DNA from: Actinoplanes aureus
Lineage (GTDB): Bacteria; Actinomycetota; Actinomycetes; Mycobacteriales; Micromonosporaceae
Assembly (NCBI RefSeq): GCF_015704865.1
Contig: NZ_JADQTO010000014.1
Coordinates: forward strand, 21,104-85,103
Direction of reading: 5' to 3'
Length of the DNA: 64,000 nucleotides
The stretch's first letter is position 1. Every line of letters starts with the position of its first letter. A program made the translations under genes and the position numbers. Under the pieces are notes generated by a model. It searched no databases, had not been told where the DNA came from, and saw only the letters and a list, made by a program, of their open reading frames with translations. This document shows, piece after piece, positions 39,690 to 49,050 of the stretch.

Positions 39690-41660
39690 ATGCCGTTGCT
39701 TCCCACACTCGGACGCACCGTCGGCACCGGTGTCCGGGCGGCTCGCCTGCTGGTGCGGAGTTCGGTGCGTGGCAGCGCCTGGGCGACCCGGCGGGTCGGC
39801 TCGGCCCGCGCCCGTGGCGCCGCCAACGAGATCGGCATGATCCGGCTCTTCGATCTGCACGCCATCTCCTGCGCGGGCGACGCGCTCATCGCGATCGGGC
39901 TGGCCGGGACGATCTTCAGCGTCCCGCTCGGCGAGGCCCGCAGCAAGGTGGCGCTCTACCTGCTCATCACGATGGTGCCGTTCGCGTTGCTGGCACCGGT
40001 GGTCGGCCCGCTGCTCGACCACTTCCGGCACGGCCGGCGGTACGCGCTGGCCACCACGATGCTCGGTCGCGCCTTCCTGGCCTACGTCATGGCCGACAAC
40101 CTGCTGGGCTGGGGACTCTATCCGGCCGCCTTCGGGGTGCTGGCCTTCTCCCGGGCGTACGGGGTGGCCCGCTCGGCCGCCGTGCCGCGCCTGCTCCCGG
40201 AGGGTGTGGGACTGTCCCAGGTGGGTGCCCGGGCCAGCGTGTACGGGACGTTCGCCGGCGCCCTCCTGGCCCCGATCGGCCTGCTCGCCTTCAAGTTCGG
40301 CCCACAGTGGCCGCTGCGGGTGGCCGCGATCATCTTCATGGTCGGCGTGGTCATCTCGCTGCGCCTGCCGCCCCGCGCCGACTCCGACCCGCCCGAGGCC
40401 ATGCCCCGGCCCTGGCGGGCGGTGCTGCGGCTCGGCCGCGGCACGGAACGTCCGCTCGCCGGCCGCCTGGTCCTGGCCACCCTGATCGGCTCCGCGAGCC
40501 TGCGGCTGCTCTACGGCTTCCTGCTGCTCTTCCTGACCTTCGCGATCATGGGCGACGACCTGAACACCACCGCGCTCGGCACCGAGCTTAGCCGGGGCGC
40601 GGCGGTCGGCGTGGTCGGTGCGGCGCTCGCTCTCGGCACGTTCATCTCCACGGCGGCCGGGACCGGGCTCACCATCCGCCGCCCGCTCGCGCTCCAGTCC
40701 AGCGGCCTGGTGGTGACGGCCGGCGTGGCCGTGCTCGCCACCGTCTTCTACAACCTGGCGATGCTCACGCTGCTGGCGCTGCTCACCGCGGTCTTCAGCG
40801 GGATCGCCAAGCTGGCGGTCGACGCCAGCATCCAGGAACGGGTGCCGGAGAAACAGCGGGCCACCGCGTTCGCGCACTCCGAGACCGTGCTCATGCTGGC
40901 CTGGGTGGGTGGCGGCGGGATCGGCCTCATCCCGCTGACCGGCCGGCTCGGCGTGGGGCTGGCCGCCGTGCTGGCGGTGCTCGCGGCGGGCCGCGCGGCC
41001 TGGGCCGCGGCACGGTTGCACAACGAGCGCCTGGCCGGGCGCCCGGATGGCGAGGTACGTCCGGACGACGCCCCGGCGAAGACGAAACGCCGCCGGACCG
41101 CACCGGCCGACGCGAAGGTGACCGATCCCGGGGCGTCGCCACGTCGTACGGCGAATTCCGAGGACTGGCTGGACGAGCGGCCGGACGCCTGGCCGGAGAG
41201 CGAGTTCGCGGCCGGGGCGCCGGCCGATCCGTGGCCGGAAGCGCCCACCGTGCCCGGACCGGGCAACACGGCCGCTCCCGCCCAGCGCGGCCCTCGACCA
41301 GCCCGGGGGCACGCCACGGAGCCGGGCCGGACCGCCGAAAAAGGCGCGACCGGCCGCACCGGGACGAACCCACAGCGTGCGACAACCGACGCGGACGGCC
41401 TGGACCCGACCTTGGTGGAGCCGCCCGCGGGCCGGAAGTGGTGGCAGGGCCGCCGCAAGGACAAGGCAGCCGGAAGCCGGCCGAAAACCGAGGACCCGAT
41501 CCGCCCTGCGGGGATCGATCCGGCCGAGGGCGGCGACCGCACGGAACGGACTGACCGTCCGGAACCTCCGGTGGCGCCACCGGGATACCACGTATACCGG
41601 CCGTCCAGCGCAGGTTCGGGTACGCGGAACGGCGATCCTGGCCACGGCGAGGAGTCGTGA
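39690..41660 (+). CDS. MFS transporter with long disordered cytoplasmic tail
   Basis: About 656 aa. Residues 45-440 hold twelve helices of a major-facilitator exporter (IGMIRLFDLHAISCAGDALIAIGLAGTIF, VGPLLDHFRHGRRYALAT). The last ~210 residues are hydrophilic, Pro/Arg/Asp-rich and predicted disordered (KTKRRRTAPADAKV, DWLDERPDAWPESEF, EPPVAPPGYHVYRPSS). The tail is unusual for an MFS protein and may anchor or regulate it. ATG 39690 follows AGGATGG; the longer frame from 39504 overlaps the divergent DUF3027 promoter. The mqnB gene starts at its stop codon. Confidence 0.85.
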   Translation: MPLLPTLGRTVGTGVRAARLLVRSSVRGSAWATRRVGSARARGAANEIGMIRLFDLHAISCAGDALIAIGLAGTIFSVPLGEARSKVALYLLITMVPFALLAPVVGPLLDHFRHGRRYALATTMLGRAFLAYVMADNLLGWGLYPAAFGVLAFSRAYGVARSAAVPRLLPEGVGLSQVGARASVYGTFAGALLAPIGLLAFKFGPQWPLRVAAIIFMVGVVISLRLPPRADSDPPEAMPRPWRAVLRLGRGTERPLAGRLVLATLIGSASLRLLYGFLLLFLTFAIMGDDLNTTALGTELSRGAAVGVVGAALALGTFISTAAGTGLTIRRPLALQSSGLVVTAGVAVLATVFYNLAMLTLLALLTAVFSGIAKLAVDASIQERVPEKQRATAFAHSETVLMLAWVGGGGIGLIPLTGRLGVGLAAVLAVLAAGRAAWAAARLHNERLAGRPDGEVRPDDAPAKTKRRRTAPADAKVTDPGASPRRTANSEDWLDERPDAWPESEFAAGAPADPWPEAPTVPGPGNTAAPAQRGPRPARGHATEPGRTAEKGATGRTGTNPQRATTDADGLDPTLVEPPAGRKWWQGRRKDKAAGSRPKTEDPIRPAGIDPAEGGDRTERTDRPEPPVAPPGYHVYRPSSAGSGTRNGDPGHGEES

Positions 41661-42289
41661 ACGCGTACCCCATCTTGATCGTGACCGCGGTGGCCGCTGA
41701 GGCCGATGCCCTTCGTGCCGAGCTCGACCCGGATCTTGTGGTGGTCGAGGCCGTCGGCGTCGGCCCGGCCGCCGCCGCCGCGGGAACCGCCCGGTTGCTC
41801 GCCGCGCGCACCTACCGTGCGGTGATCAGTGCCGGCATCGCCGGCGGCTTCCCCGGCCGGGCAGCCGTCGGCGGCACCGTGCTCGCCACCCGCAGCATCG
41901 CGGCGGACCTGGGCGCCGAGACCCCCGACGGCTTCCTGCCGGTCGACGAACTGGGCTTCGGCAGCAGCGTCCTGGACTGCGACCCGGTGCTGGTCAAGGC
42001 GCTGCGCGCGGCCCTGCCCGGCGCGGTGACCGGCGACGTGCTCACGCTCAGCACGGTCACCGGCACGGCTGCGACCGCCGATCGGCTCGCGGCCCGCTTC
42101 CCGCAGGCGGTCGCTGAGGCGATGGAGGGGTACGGCGTGGCGTGCGCCGCCGCGGGCGCCGGCGTGCCGTTCGCCGAGCTCCGCACCGTCTCGAACCCGA
42201 TCGGCCCACGCGACCGCGCCGCCTGGCGCCTCGCCGACGCCTTCGCCGCATTGCGTGCCGCCGCACCCGCCGTGGCCGCGCTGCCCTGA
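41657..42289 (+). CDS. mqnB: Futalosine hydrolase
   Basis: A 210-aa nucleoside phosphorylase-fold hydrolase: VVISAGIAGGFPGRAAVGGTV and the purine-nucleoside motif AEAMEGYGVACAAAGAGVPFAELRTVSNPIGPRDRAAWRL. It removes hypoxanthine from futalosine in the MqnABCD menaquinone pathway. GTG 41657 overlaps the stop of the MFS gene (GTGA). MqnD is encoded at 49051; MqnA, MqnC and MqnE are not in this window. Confidence 0.92.
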   Translation: MNAYPILIVTAVAAEADALRAELDPDLVVVEAVGVGPAAAAAGTARLLAARTYRAVISAGIAGGFPGRAAVGGTVLATRSIAADLGAETPDGFLPVDELGFGSSVLDCDPVLVKALRAALPGAVTGDVLTLSTVTGTAATADRLAARFPQAVAEAMEGYGVACAAAGAGVPFAELRTVSNPIGPRDRAAWRLADAFAALRAAAPAVAALP

Positions 42290-42311
42290 CCGGACCGCCC
42301 TGACCGGACCG
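42284..42311. repeat. 14-bp tandem duplication at the end of mqnB
   Basis: CCCTGACCGGACCG occurs twice in immediate succession (42284-42297, 42298-42311). The first copy contains the mqnB TGA stop codon, so it looks like a simple local duplication downstream of the gene. Confidence 0.6.
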
Positions 42312-42427
42312 CCGGCCCGGGCGCCGGAATCCGTTACAGCGAAGCTGTTGCCGTTGTCGATCGAGACCGGCATGCTGCGCTGACAAGCCGTGGAACGGCG
42401 CGTGAACCATCGCGAGAGCGAGGCACG

Positions 42428-43606
42428 ATGAACGACGTGAGCGGGATCGGTATGACGCCTGCGGCCCGCGCCCGGCTGATCGGCGCCGGCTATGCCGCGC
42501 AGGGTCTGGGATACGCCGCGGTGGTCACCGCTCTGCCCACGTTCAAGGACCGGCAGGACATCGACGACACCTTCGTCTCGGTGATCCTGCTGGTGGTGTG
42601 CGTCGCCGCGGCCGCCGGCTCGGTACTGGCCGACCGGGTGGCCGCGCGCTGGGGCAGCCGGTACGCGCTGGCCTCCGGCCTGCTGCTGGTGGCGGCGGGG
42701 CTGGCCGGTGCCACGGTCGCCACGCCGAACGTGATCTTCACGGTGATCCTGCTGGCGTACGGCGTCGGTCTCGGTGCGGTGGACGCCTCGCTGAGCATGC
42801 AGGGCGTGCTGGTACAGGCCCGGCTCGGGCGCAGTGTGATGAGCCGGCTCTTCGCCGCCTACACCGGCGCGGCGATCGTCGCGGCGCTGCTCATGTCGGG
42901 TGTGCTGGAGAGCGGGGCGGGTGCCTCGCTGGCGGTCGGGGTGGCCGCGGCGTACGCCGCCGTGATCGGCCTGATCGGCTGGCGGGCGTTCGAGCCGGGC
43001 CGCACCGAGCGGGTCGCCGTGGTGCGTGCCGAGGGCGGTCCGAGCGTGCGCCCGGTGGTGCTGATCTGCGGCATGCTGATCTTCACAGCGTTCCTGGTCG
43101 ACTCGGCGGTGAGCACGTGGAGCTCGGTCTACCTTCAGGACTCGCTGGCCGCCGCGGCGTCGGTCGCCCCGCTCGGCTACGCGGCCTATCAGGCTGCCGT
43201 GCTGGTCAGCCGGTTGGTCGCCGACCACGTGGTGCCGCGCGCGGGTCGGACGGCACTCGCGCTCGGCGCCCTGGCGGTGTGCGGGCTGGGCTGCGCGCTG
43301 GTGACCACACTGCCGTCGATCGGGGCCGCGGTAACCGGTTTCGCGATCGCCGGGATCGGCGTCGGCGTGCTGGTGCCGCTGGCGTTCAGCGCTGCCGGCG
43401 AGGCCGCCGCGCAGAGCAGCGACGAGGTCATCGCCCGGGTGAACCTGTTCAACTACGGCGGCGCGCTGGTCGGCGCGGTCCTGATCGGCGCCCTCTCCGA
43501 GCCGATCGGCCTGCAAGCGGCCTTCCTGATACCGGTGGTCGCGGTCATAGCCACCCTCCCGCTGGCACGGCGTCTGCGCACGCTTGCCGTTCCGGCGCGG
43601 GTTTAA
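42428..43606 (+). CDS. MFS transporter (YbjJ/fucose-type fold)
   Basis: A 392-aa transporter with about twelve helices: starts MNDVSGIGMTPAARARLIGAGYAAQGLGYAAVVTALPTFKDR, motif A DRVAARWGSRYALAS, second-half loop DHVVPRAGRTALALG. The late helix region FSAAGEAAAQSSDEVIARVNLFNYGGALVG is characteristic of the YbjJ-like group. The substrate is unknown. ATG 42428 has GAGG 6 bases upstream. Confidence 0.87.
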   Translation: MNDVSGIGMTPAARARLIGAGYAAQGLGYAAVVTALPTFKDRQDIDDTFVSVILLVVCVAAAAGSVLADRVAARWGSRYALASGLLLVAAGLAGATVATPNVIFTVILLAYGVGLGAVDASLSMQGVLVQARLGRSVMSRLFAAYTGAAIVAALLMSGVLESGAGASLAVGVAAAYAAVIGLIGWRAFEPGRTERVAVVRAEGGPSVRPVVLICGMLIFTAFLVDSAVSTWSSVYLQDSLAAAASVAPLGYAAYQAAVLVSRLVADHVVPRAGRTALALGALAVCGLGCALVTTLPSIGAAVTGFAIAGIGVGVLVPLAFSAAGEAAAQSSDEVIARVNLFNYGGALVGAVLIGALSEPIGLQAAFLIPVVAVIATLPLARRLRTLAVPARV

Positions 43607-43723
43607 CCCTTTTTCCGGTACGCGCCACGAAGAGTCACCCGACTACCACCGCGAGCGCGATGCCGGTCCGAGCCCCAACGCGACCGCCGGAAAACGGCAC
43701 GTGGAGGGGCCGGCGCGGGTGGC

Positions 43724-43729
43724 TAAGCT
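43724..43729 (+). promoter_or_regulatory. -10 box (TAAGCT) of the TetR gene at 43736, leaderless
   Basis: TAAGCT ends 6 bases before GTG 43736. Confidence 0.5.
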
Positions 43730-43735
43730 GGCCGC

Positions 43736-44332
43736 GTGCCAAGGCTGGTGGACCACGACCGAAGGAGAGCGGAGCTGCTCGCGGCCGCCTGGCGGGTGGT
43801 CCGGGCACGCGGCGTCGAGGGCACCACCACCCGGGCAATCGCTGACGAGGCGGGCTGCTCGCTCAGCGTTCTGGCCCACTTCCTGGGCGGTAAGGACGAC
43901 ATCCTGGTCGCCGCGCAGAAGGCGGTCTACGACCGGATCGTGGAGCGCGCCTTCCGGATCGGCCGGAACCTGGACGGCCTGGCCGGTCTGGGCGCCGCGC
44001 TGGAGGCGGTGCTGCCGCTGGACGAGGAGCGTGCCGCCGACGCGCACGTCAATGTCGCGTTCGCCGGCGCGGCGTTGTCGCACCCACGGCTGGGCGAGTC
44101 ACGGCGCCGCTCGCACCAGGAGATCCGCGGCCATCTGCGCAACTGCCTGCGCGAGGCCCGGGAACTGGCCGAGCTCAAGGACGGGGTCGACGACGAAGCG
44201 GTGATCGACGACTTCATCATCCTGGTCGAGGGCAGCACGCTGCTCAGCCTGGTGGACGGGTGGGCCGAGGAGGGCCGCGCCGAACGCCTGACCCGCCTCG
44301 CCACCACGTTCGTGGATCAGCTCCGGCGCTGA
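43736..44332 (+). CDS. TetR/AcrR-family regulator (BetI-like)
   Basis: A 198-aa regulator. HTH: VEGTTTRAIADEAGCSLSVLAHFLGGKDDILVAAQ; the C-terminal half resembles the BetI/TetR_C_6 domain. It follows the MFS gene at 42428 by 129 bases in the same direction, and converges with the GH1 gene (stops overlap by 16 bases). Target genes are not evident; the MFS gene is one candidate. GTG 43736 is decided by the TAAGCT box. Confidence 0.9.
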   Translation: MPRLVDHDRRRAELLAAAWRVVRARGVEGTTTRAIADEAGCSLSVLAHFLGGKDDILVAAQKAVYDRIVERAFRIGRNLDGLAGLGAALEAVLPLDEERAADAHVNVAFAGAALSHPRLGESRRRSHQEIRGHLRNCLREARELAELKDGVDDEAVIDDFIILVEGSTLLSLVDGWAEEGRAERLTRLATTFVDQLRR

Positions 44333-45660
44333 GCGGCGATCAAGTCGCGGTACCAGTACCAGGAGTCCTTCCGGGTCCGGGTCAGTGTCTCCCGGTCCAC
44401 GTGGACCAGGCCGAATCGTTCGTCGTACCCGGCGGCCCACTCGAAGTTGTCGATCGCGGACCAGACGTAGTAGCCGTCGACGCGTACCCCGGCGTCGATC
44501 GCGTCGGCGACCGCACGCAGGTGGGCGTCGAGGAAGGCGATCCGGCGAGGATCGTGGACCCGGCCGTCCGGGCCGGGTCCGGAGTCGTGGAACGAGGCGC
44601 CGTTCTCGGTGATGAACACCGGCGGCAGGTTCGGATAGCGGTCCCGCAGGGTCGTCAAGATCTCGGTGAGCGCCGACGGCACCACCGCCCACCCGAAGTC
44701 GGTACGCTCGTCGCTCTTCACCGGCACCGGCGAGAACGGCAGCCCGTCGGGAATGTCCACTTCGAGCACGCCGGAGTAGTCCTTGCCGGCCCGGGGCGCC
44801 TCGATCACCGTCGGCTCGTAGTAGTTGACCCCGTAGAAGTCGAGCGGCGCCCCGATCACCTCGAGATCCCGGTCCACCCGGGCGTCACCGGCGCCGGCCC
44901 GGACCAGCTCGTTCGGATACGCACCGCGCAGGATCGGGTCGGAGAACGTCCAGTTGGTGAGGTCGGCGAAGAGTCCGGCCGCTTCATGGTCCGCCGGGTC
45001 GTCGCCGGCCGGGGACACCGGGAAGTGCTGGTTCGCCACCCCGACCGAGCGAGCTCCGTGCGCCCGCAGCACCTGCACGGCCAGTCCGTGCGCGAGCAGC
45101 TGGTGGTGTGCCGCGGGCAGCGCTTCCAGGCCGAGTCCGCGGGCCGGCGCATGGTCGGTGAGCGCGTAGCCGTACAGGGTGTGCACGCTCATCTCGTTCA
45201 TGGTGATCCAGTCCCGGACCCGGTCGCCCAGCCGGTCCACCAGCACAGTGGTGTAGTCGGCCAGCCGGTACGCGGTGTCCCGGTTCATCCAGCCGCCGGC
45301 GTCCTCCAGCTCCTGCGGCAGATCCCAGTGGTAGATCGTCGGGACCGGCCGTACCCCGGCTTCGAGGAGCGCGTCGACCAGCCGGTCGTAGAACCCGGAT
45401 CCGGACAGCACCCGGGTCCAGGAGAACGAGAACCGGTAGTCGTGCACCCCGGCCGCCGCGATGTGGCCGACGTCCTCGGCGTACCGGTGGTAGTGGTCGA
45501 TCGCCACCCGGCCGTCCTCGCCGTGCCGTACCGTCCCGGGTCTCGCTGTGAAGGTGTCCCAGATGCTCGGGCCCTTGCCGTCCGCGTCGGCCGCGCCCTC
45601 GATCTGGTAGGCCGACGTCGACATGCCGAACCGGAATCCCGGTGGGAACTGCGGATACAC
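44317..45660 (-). CDS. GH1 beta-glucosidase
   Basis: A 447-aa family-1 glycosidase: N-terminal FPPGFRFGMSTSAYQIEGAADADGKGPSIWDTF, WNVYHWDLPQELEDAGGW region, the nucleophile motif VFITENGASFHD and the terminal WAAGYDERFGLVHVD. The acid/base motif reads WITMNEMSVHTLYG, i.e. NEM where most members have NEP; the Glu itself is present. It hydrolyses beta-glucosides in the cytoplasm. GTG 45660 has GAGAGGA 5-6 bases upstream. It is the last gene of an operon with an MFS carrier and a secreted hydrolase. Confidence 0.92.
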   Translation of the reverse strand: MYPQFPPGFRFGMSTSAYQIEGAADADGKGPSIWDTFTARPGTVRHGEDGRVAIDHYHRYAEDVGHIAAAGVHDYRFSFSWTRVLSGSGFYDRLVDALLEAGVRPVPTIYHWDLPQELEDAGGWMNRDTAYRLADYTTVLVDRLGDRVRDWITMNEMSVHTLYGYALTDHAPARGLGLEALPAAHHQLLAHGLAVQVLRAHGARSVGVANQHFPVSPAGDDPADHEAAGLFADLTNWTFSDPILRGAYPNELVRAGAGDARVDRDLEVIGAPLDFYGVNYYEPTVIEAPRAGKDYSGVLEVDIPDGLPFSPVPVKSDERTDFGWAVVPSALTEILTTLRDRYPNLPPVFITENGASFHDSGPGPDGRVHDPRRIAFLDAHLRAVADAIDAGVRVDGYYVWSAIDNFEWAAGYDERFGLVHVDRETLTRTRKDSWYWYRDLIAAQRRS

Positions 45661-45670
45661 GAATGTCCTC

Positions 45671-46867
45671 TCAGTACAGAGCACGCAGGCGGGGCAGGAC
45701 GGCCAGCGCTGCCAGCGCGAAAGCCGCCGTCACGAAGTAGAGGGTCCGGTAGCCGCCGAGCGCGGTGACGATCGGCGCGGCGATCACCGGGGCGAGCAAC
45801 TGGGGCAGAGTGCCGGCGATGTTGGCGACGCCGAGCATGGTGGCGCGGGACTCGGCGTCCGGCAGCACCTGAGTGATCACCGCCATGTCGACCGCGATGT
45901 ACGCCCCCCAGCCCACCCCGACCAGCACCGACGCCACGATCACCACCGACGTGACCGGGATCAGCGCCATCACCGCGGTCCCGGCGGCGAGCAGGACGGC
46001 CCCGGCCGCGACGAAGACCTTGCGCTTCTCCCAGCGGTCCGACAGCACCCCTCCGGCGAAGCCGGCGACGCCCGCGAAGAGCACGTTCACCACGGTCAGG
46101 ATGAGCACCCAGCCGGCCGGGTCGTCGACACCCACCCGGTCCGAGAGGTAGTAGAAGAGATAGACCAGAACCATGGCGTTGACCAGGTTCAGCAGGAACC
46201 GGATCAGCCAGGCCCAGGCGAACTGACTGCCCGGGCGCAGCAGCACGGCCCAGTGGATCCGCTGTTTCTCGATGACCGCGGCGGGCACGTCTCGATGCAG
46301 CACCAGCAGGGCGGCCGCGAGCGCGGGTACGGCGATCGCCACCGCGATGTACCCCGGTGCACCCTGCCCGACGGCGACCGCGACCGCCGTACCGAGCACG
46401 ACGCCGACGATCTGGGCCACGCCGAACAGGGCGCCGACCGTGCCGCGCTGCCGCTCCGGCACCCGGTCGCCGATCATCGCGGCGAGCGCGGCCAGCGGGC
46501 CGTTCAGCCCGGCCTGGACCAGCACCCAGCCGAACACCATGGCCGGGGTGGAGCCGGCGCCGGCCAGGACGAGCAGTCCGGCGACGCCGACCACCGTGCC
46601 GGCAATGAAGATCGGCAGCCGCCGGGACCCGATCCGGTCGGAGAGCGCGCCCCACAGCGGATTGGCCACCATGGACACCGCCGCGCCCCATGCCGTGACC
46701 AGCGCCAGCAACGCCTCCTTGCCGTCCTCACCGGCCAGCCGTGCGGCCTGCTCGGGCAGCAGGATCTGGATCGGGCCGAACCAGCCCGCCGCCACCCCGA
46801 TCATGGCCAGCCCGTAGGCGACCATCCAGCGGCGGCGGACCGGTGTTTCGACGCGCGTCAGCGTCAC
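45671..46867 (-). CDS. MFS transporter of the GH1 operon
   Basis: A 398-aa major facilitator with twelve helices (WMVAYGLAMIGVAAGWFGPIQILLPEQAARL; GALSDRIGSRRLPIFIAGTV; GVLSDRWEKRKVFVAAGAV). The two clear motif-A loops put it near sugar/proton symporter-like groups with internal repeats. Adjacent to a beta-glucosidase, it may import beta-glucosides. GTG 46867 overlaps the stop of the upstream hydrolase (GTGA). Ten bases separate its stop from the GH1 start. Confidence 0.87.
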   Translation of the reverse strand: MTLTRVETPVRRRWMVAYGLAMIGVAAGWFGPIQILLPEQAARLAGEDGKEALLALVTAWGAAVSMVANPLWGALSDRIGSRRLPIFIAGTVVGVAGLLVLAGAGSTPAMVFGWVLVQAGLNGPLAALAAMIGDRVPERQRGTVGALFGVAQIVGVVLGTAVAVAVGQGAPGYIAVAIAVPALAAALLVLHRDVPAAVIEKQRIHWAVLLRPGSQFAWAWLIRFLLNLVNAMVLVYLFYYLSDRVGVDDPAGWVLILTVVNVLFAGVAGFAGGVLSDRWEKRKVFVAAGAVLLAAGTAVMALIPVTSVVIVASVLVGVGWGAYIAVDMAVITQVLPDAESRATMLGVANIAGTLPQLLAPVIAAPIVTALGGYRTLYFVTAAFALAALAVLPRLRALY

Positions 46868-48891
46868 GTACGCGCCCTCTCCCACATCACGGTGTAGGCC
46901 TCAGCGCCACTCAGCAGCTGCCGGCGCAGTAGGGATCCGTCGGCTCCGGCCTGGTTGATCAGGTCGACCATCCAGTCGGCGTAGAGGCCGTACTGGGCGA
47001 CGCCGTCGGTGTTCAGGTCGAACGTCCGGCTGCCGTACACCTGCCTGCTGACCGTCGTGCCGTTGGTCGCGGTGAATGGGTAGGTGAGCGGGCTGGACCC
47101 GGCGTTCGAACGAGGAGCGGCCTGCGTGCCGAGCCCGTTCACGTCGGTGCCCACGCCGTATCCGGTGATCCTCGAACCGTTGGCGAGGGCACGGTTGGCC
47201 CGCCACTCGTCGAGGAAGGTGGGCGTGTCCTGCCCGTCCGGCGTGGCCGAGAACGCGTATCCGGCGACGAACCCGCCGACGCCGAGCATCCGGTTGATCA
47301 GCGCCCGGTCGGACCAGCTGTGCACCGAGGTGACGCCGGGGTATCCGGCCTGCTCGGCGAGGTCGAGCACCGCGGTCGCGGTCTTCACGCTCATGTGGTC
47401 GAGATGGATGATCATCCCGCGGTCCATCATCCGCTGGATCAGGTACTTGCCGAGCTCGGTCAGCCCGCGGACGTTGCAGATCTTGCCGCTCGGGTAGACC
47501 GGCAGGATCGTCCCGGCCGGCAGGTCCACACCGAGTTGCAACAGCTTGGCGATGTCATCGCTGACCAGCGGCTGTTCGTTGTCGGACGGCCCGGTGCAGC
47601 TGGTCGCCTGCCACCAGTGGCCGGTGGAGATCAGGTTGCCGACGTTCACCGCGGCACCGGTGACGCCCGAGTCGAACCGGGTGCCGCCGAACGCGTTGTC
47701 GAACTTGTGCACCGGGTAGAGCCCGCTGACACCCATGCCCGCCAGCTCGTCGAGCCCACGGTCGATGTCGGCGGTGGTGCACTGCGGCACGTCCTTGATC
47801 TCGCGGCAGCCGAAGATCTCGGAGTTCTCCACGCCGATCGTCACCGCTAGCTTGCCCTGGGCGGCGATCTGGCGTACCTGCGCGGGCGTGCTGGCCAGCC
47901 GGAACCAGCCCTTGCCCGGCCCACCGCTGCGAGCGTCCACATAGTCCTGCATCTTGCGCAGGTAGTCGGCCTGCGCGCGGATCTGGTCCATCTCGTCGCA
48001 GGAGGTGTGCTCCAGGGTGAGGCCGCAGATCACCCGGTTCGCCACCAGCAGCACGTTGAGCACCCGCTGCCCGGACCGCCAGGCCCGTTCCAGGCTCCGG
48101 AAGTACGACGCCTCGTGCAGCATCGTGTCGTACTGCGGCCAGTCGTTGAAGGTCGGCCAGCCGTCCTCGGCCGAGTTGATCGGGTCGGTGCCGGCGATGA
48201 TCGCCTCGAGCAGGGCGCCCCAGCCGAGGGTGGCGTGCGACGGGCAGCCCTTGAGGGCCACCGGTGCCCCGCCCGGCGCGTACGCGTCGCCGCAGTGCAG
48301 TGACCCACCGAACGCCTCAGCGGCGGTGATGTGCGCGTGCGCGTCGATCCAGCCGACCAGTTTGCCGCTGGAGTCCACGCCCGGGGCCGGGGTGCCGCTG
48401 ACACCGGTGGCGATGTCCGCGATCGCTGCGCAGCCGGTGGCCGGCGCGAGCGCGACTGTCGAGTTACCGGCGCCCAGTCCACCCAGGTAGACACCCATCT
48501 GCTTACCGGCGGCCACGAGCTTGTACCGGCCCTCGGAGACCGTGACGGTCCAGTCGGCCCGGTCGCCGTACGAGTCGCCGGCCCACACCCAGCCGAGCAC
48601 GCTCTGGTACGGGTGCTTGCCGGTGGAGTCGCGCAGCAGGTAGCGGCCGAGCTGGGTGGCCTCGAACCGGAACGGTTCGGCGCTCGCCGCCGAGCTGGTG
48701 AACCCGTAGCCCACCGAGTCGCGTCGCACATATCCGCGTGAAGTGGATCCGTCATAGACCTGGAGGCTCACGCACGCCCCCTCCAGGTCATTCGCAGGCG
48801 TCCAGCTCGCGGCCATGGCGGCGGGCGCGGGCAGCCCACCTACGAGGCCGAGCACCAGGACGCCCGCGGCCAGCGAACGTAGTCGCGCCAC
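46864..48891 (-). CDS. Secreted metal-dependent hydrolase (membrane dipeptidase/M19-like) with N-terminal fascin-like domain
   Basis: About 675 aa. Signal peptide (RSLAAGVLVLGLVGGLPAPAAMA), then a ~130-residue beta-rich fascin-like module (SLQVYDGSTSRGYVRRDSVGYGF, RYKLVAAGKQMGVYLGG). The catalytic barrel has metal-site motifs GWIDAHAHITA, IGVENSEIFGC, MIIHLDHMS, GVTSVHSW and GVGTDVNGLG, the order expected of amidohydrolase/renal-dipeptidase enzymes. The substrate is unknown. It starts at GTG 48891 with GGGGG upstream; the frame extends to 48948 without family similarity. First gene of the operon with MFS and GH1. Confidence 0.82.
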   Translation of the reverse strand: MARLRSLAAGVLVLGLVGGLPAPAAMAASWTPANDLEGACVSLQVYDGSTSRGYVRRDSVGYGFTSSAASAEPFRFEATQLGRYLLRDSTGKHPYQSVLGWVWAGDSYGDRADWTVTVSEGRYKLVAAGKQMGVYLGGLGAGNSTVALAPATGCAAIADIATGVSGTPAPGVDSSGKLVGWIDAHAHITAAEAFGGSLHCGDAYAPGGAPVALKGCPSHATLGWGALLEAIIAGTDPINSAEDGWPTFNDWPQYDTMLHEASYFRSLERAWRSGQRVLNVLLVANRVICGLTLEHTSCDEMDQIRAQADYLRKMQDYVDARSGGPGKGWFRLASTPAQVRQIAAQGKLAVTIGVENSEIFGCREIKDVPQCTTADIDRGLDELAGMGVSGLYPVHKFDNAFGGTRFDSGVTGAAVNVGNLISTGHWWQATSCTGPSDNEQPLVSDDIAKLLQLGVDLPAGTILPVYPSGKICNVRGLTELGKYLIQRMMDRGMIIHLDHMSVKTATAVLDLAEQAGYPGVTSVHSWSDRALINRMLGVGGFVAGYAFSATPDGQDTPTFLDEWRANRALANGSRITGYGVGTDVNGLGTQAAPRSNAGSSPLTYPFTATNGTTVSRQVYGSRTFDLNTDGVAQYGLYADWMVDLINQAGADGSLLRRQLLSGAEAYTVMWERART

Positions 48892-49038
48892 GGGACACCC
48901 CCTTTGATCGATCACTTGATCCAACAAACGGAGTGTAAGAAGCGTCACAGAATAGATCCAGAGAGAAAGGTGAATCTTTTTCCAGGATGCACCGCGGGAT
49001 GTGGGGAGCTAGACAGAGCGCTCCACGGCGTACCCGGA

Positions 49039-49044
49039 TAGCGT
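49039..49044 (+). promoter_or_regulatory. -10 box (TAGCGT) of mqnD, leaderless
   Basis: TAGCGT ends 6 bases before GTG 49051. Confidence 0.5.
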
Positions 49045-49050
49045 GAAGCC

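Noticed and set aside
40748..43516. 922-codon minus-strand open frame
   Set aside because: Opposite mqnB and two MFS genes; composition typical of antisense GC-rich frames, no recognisable domain.
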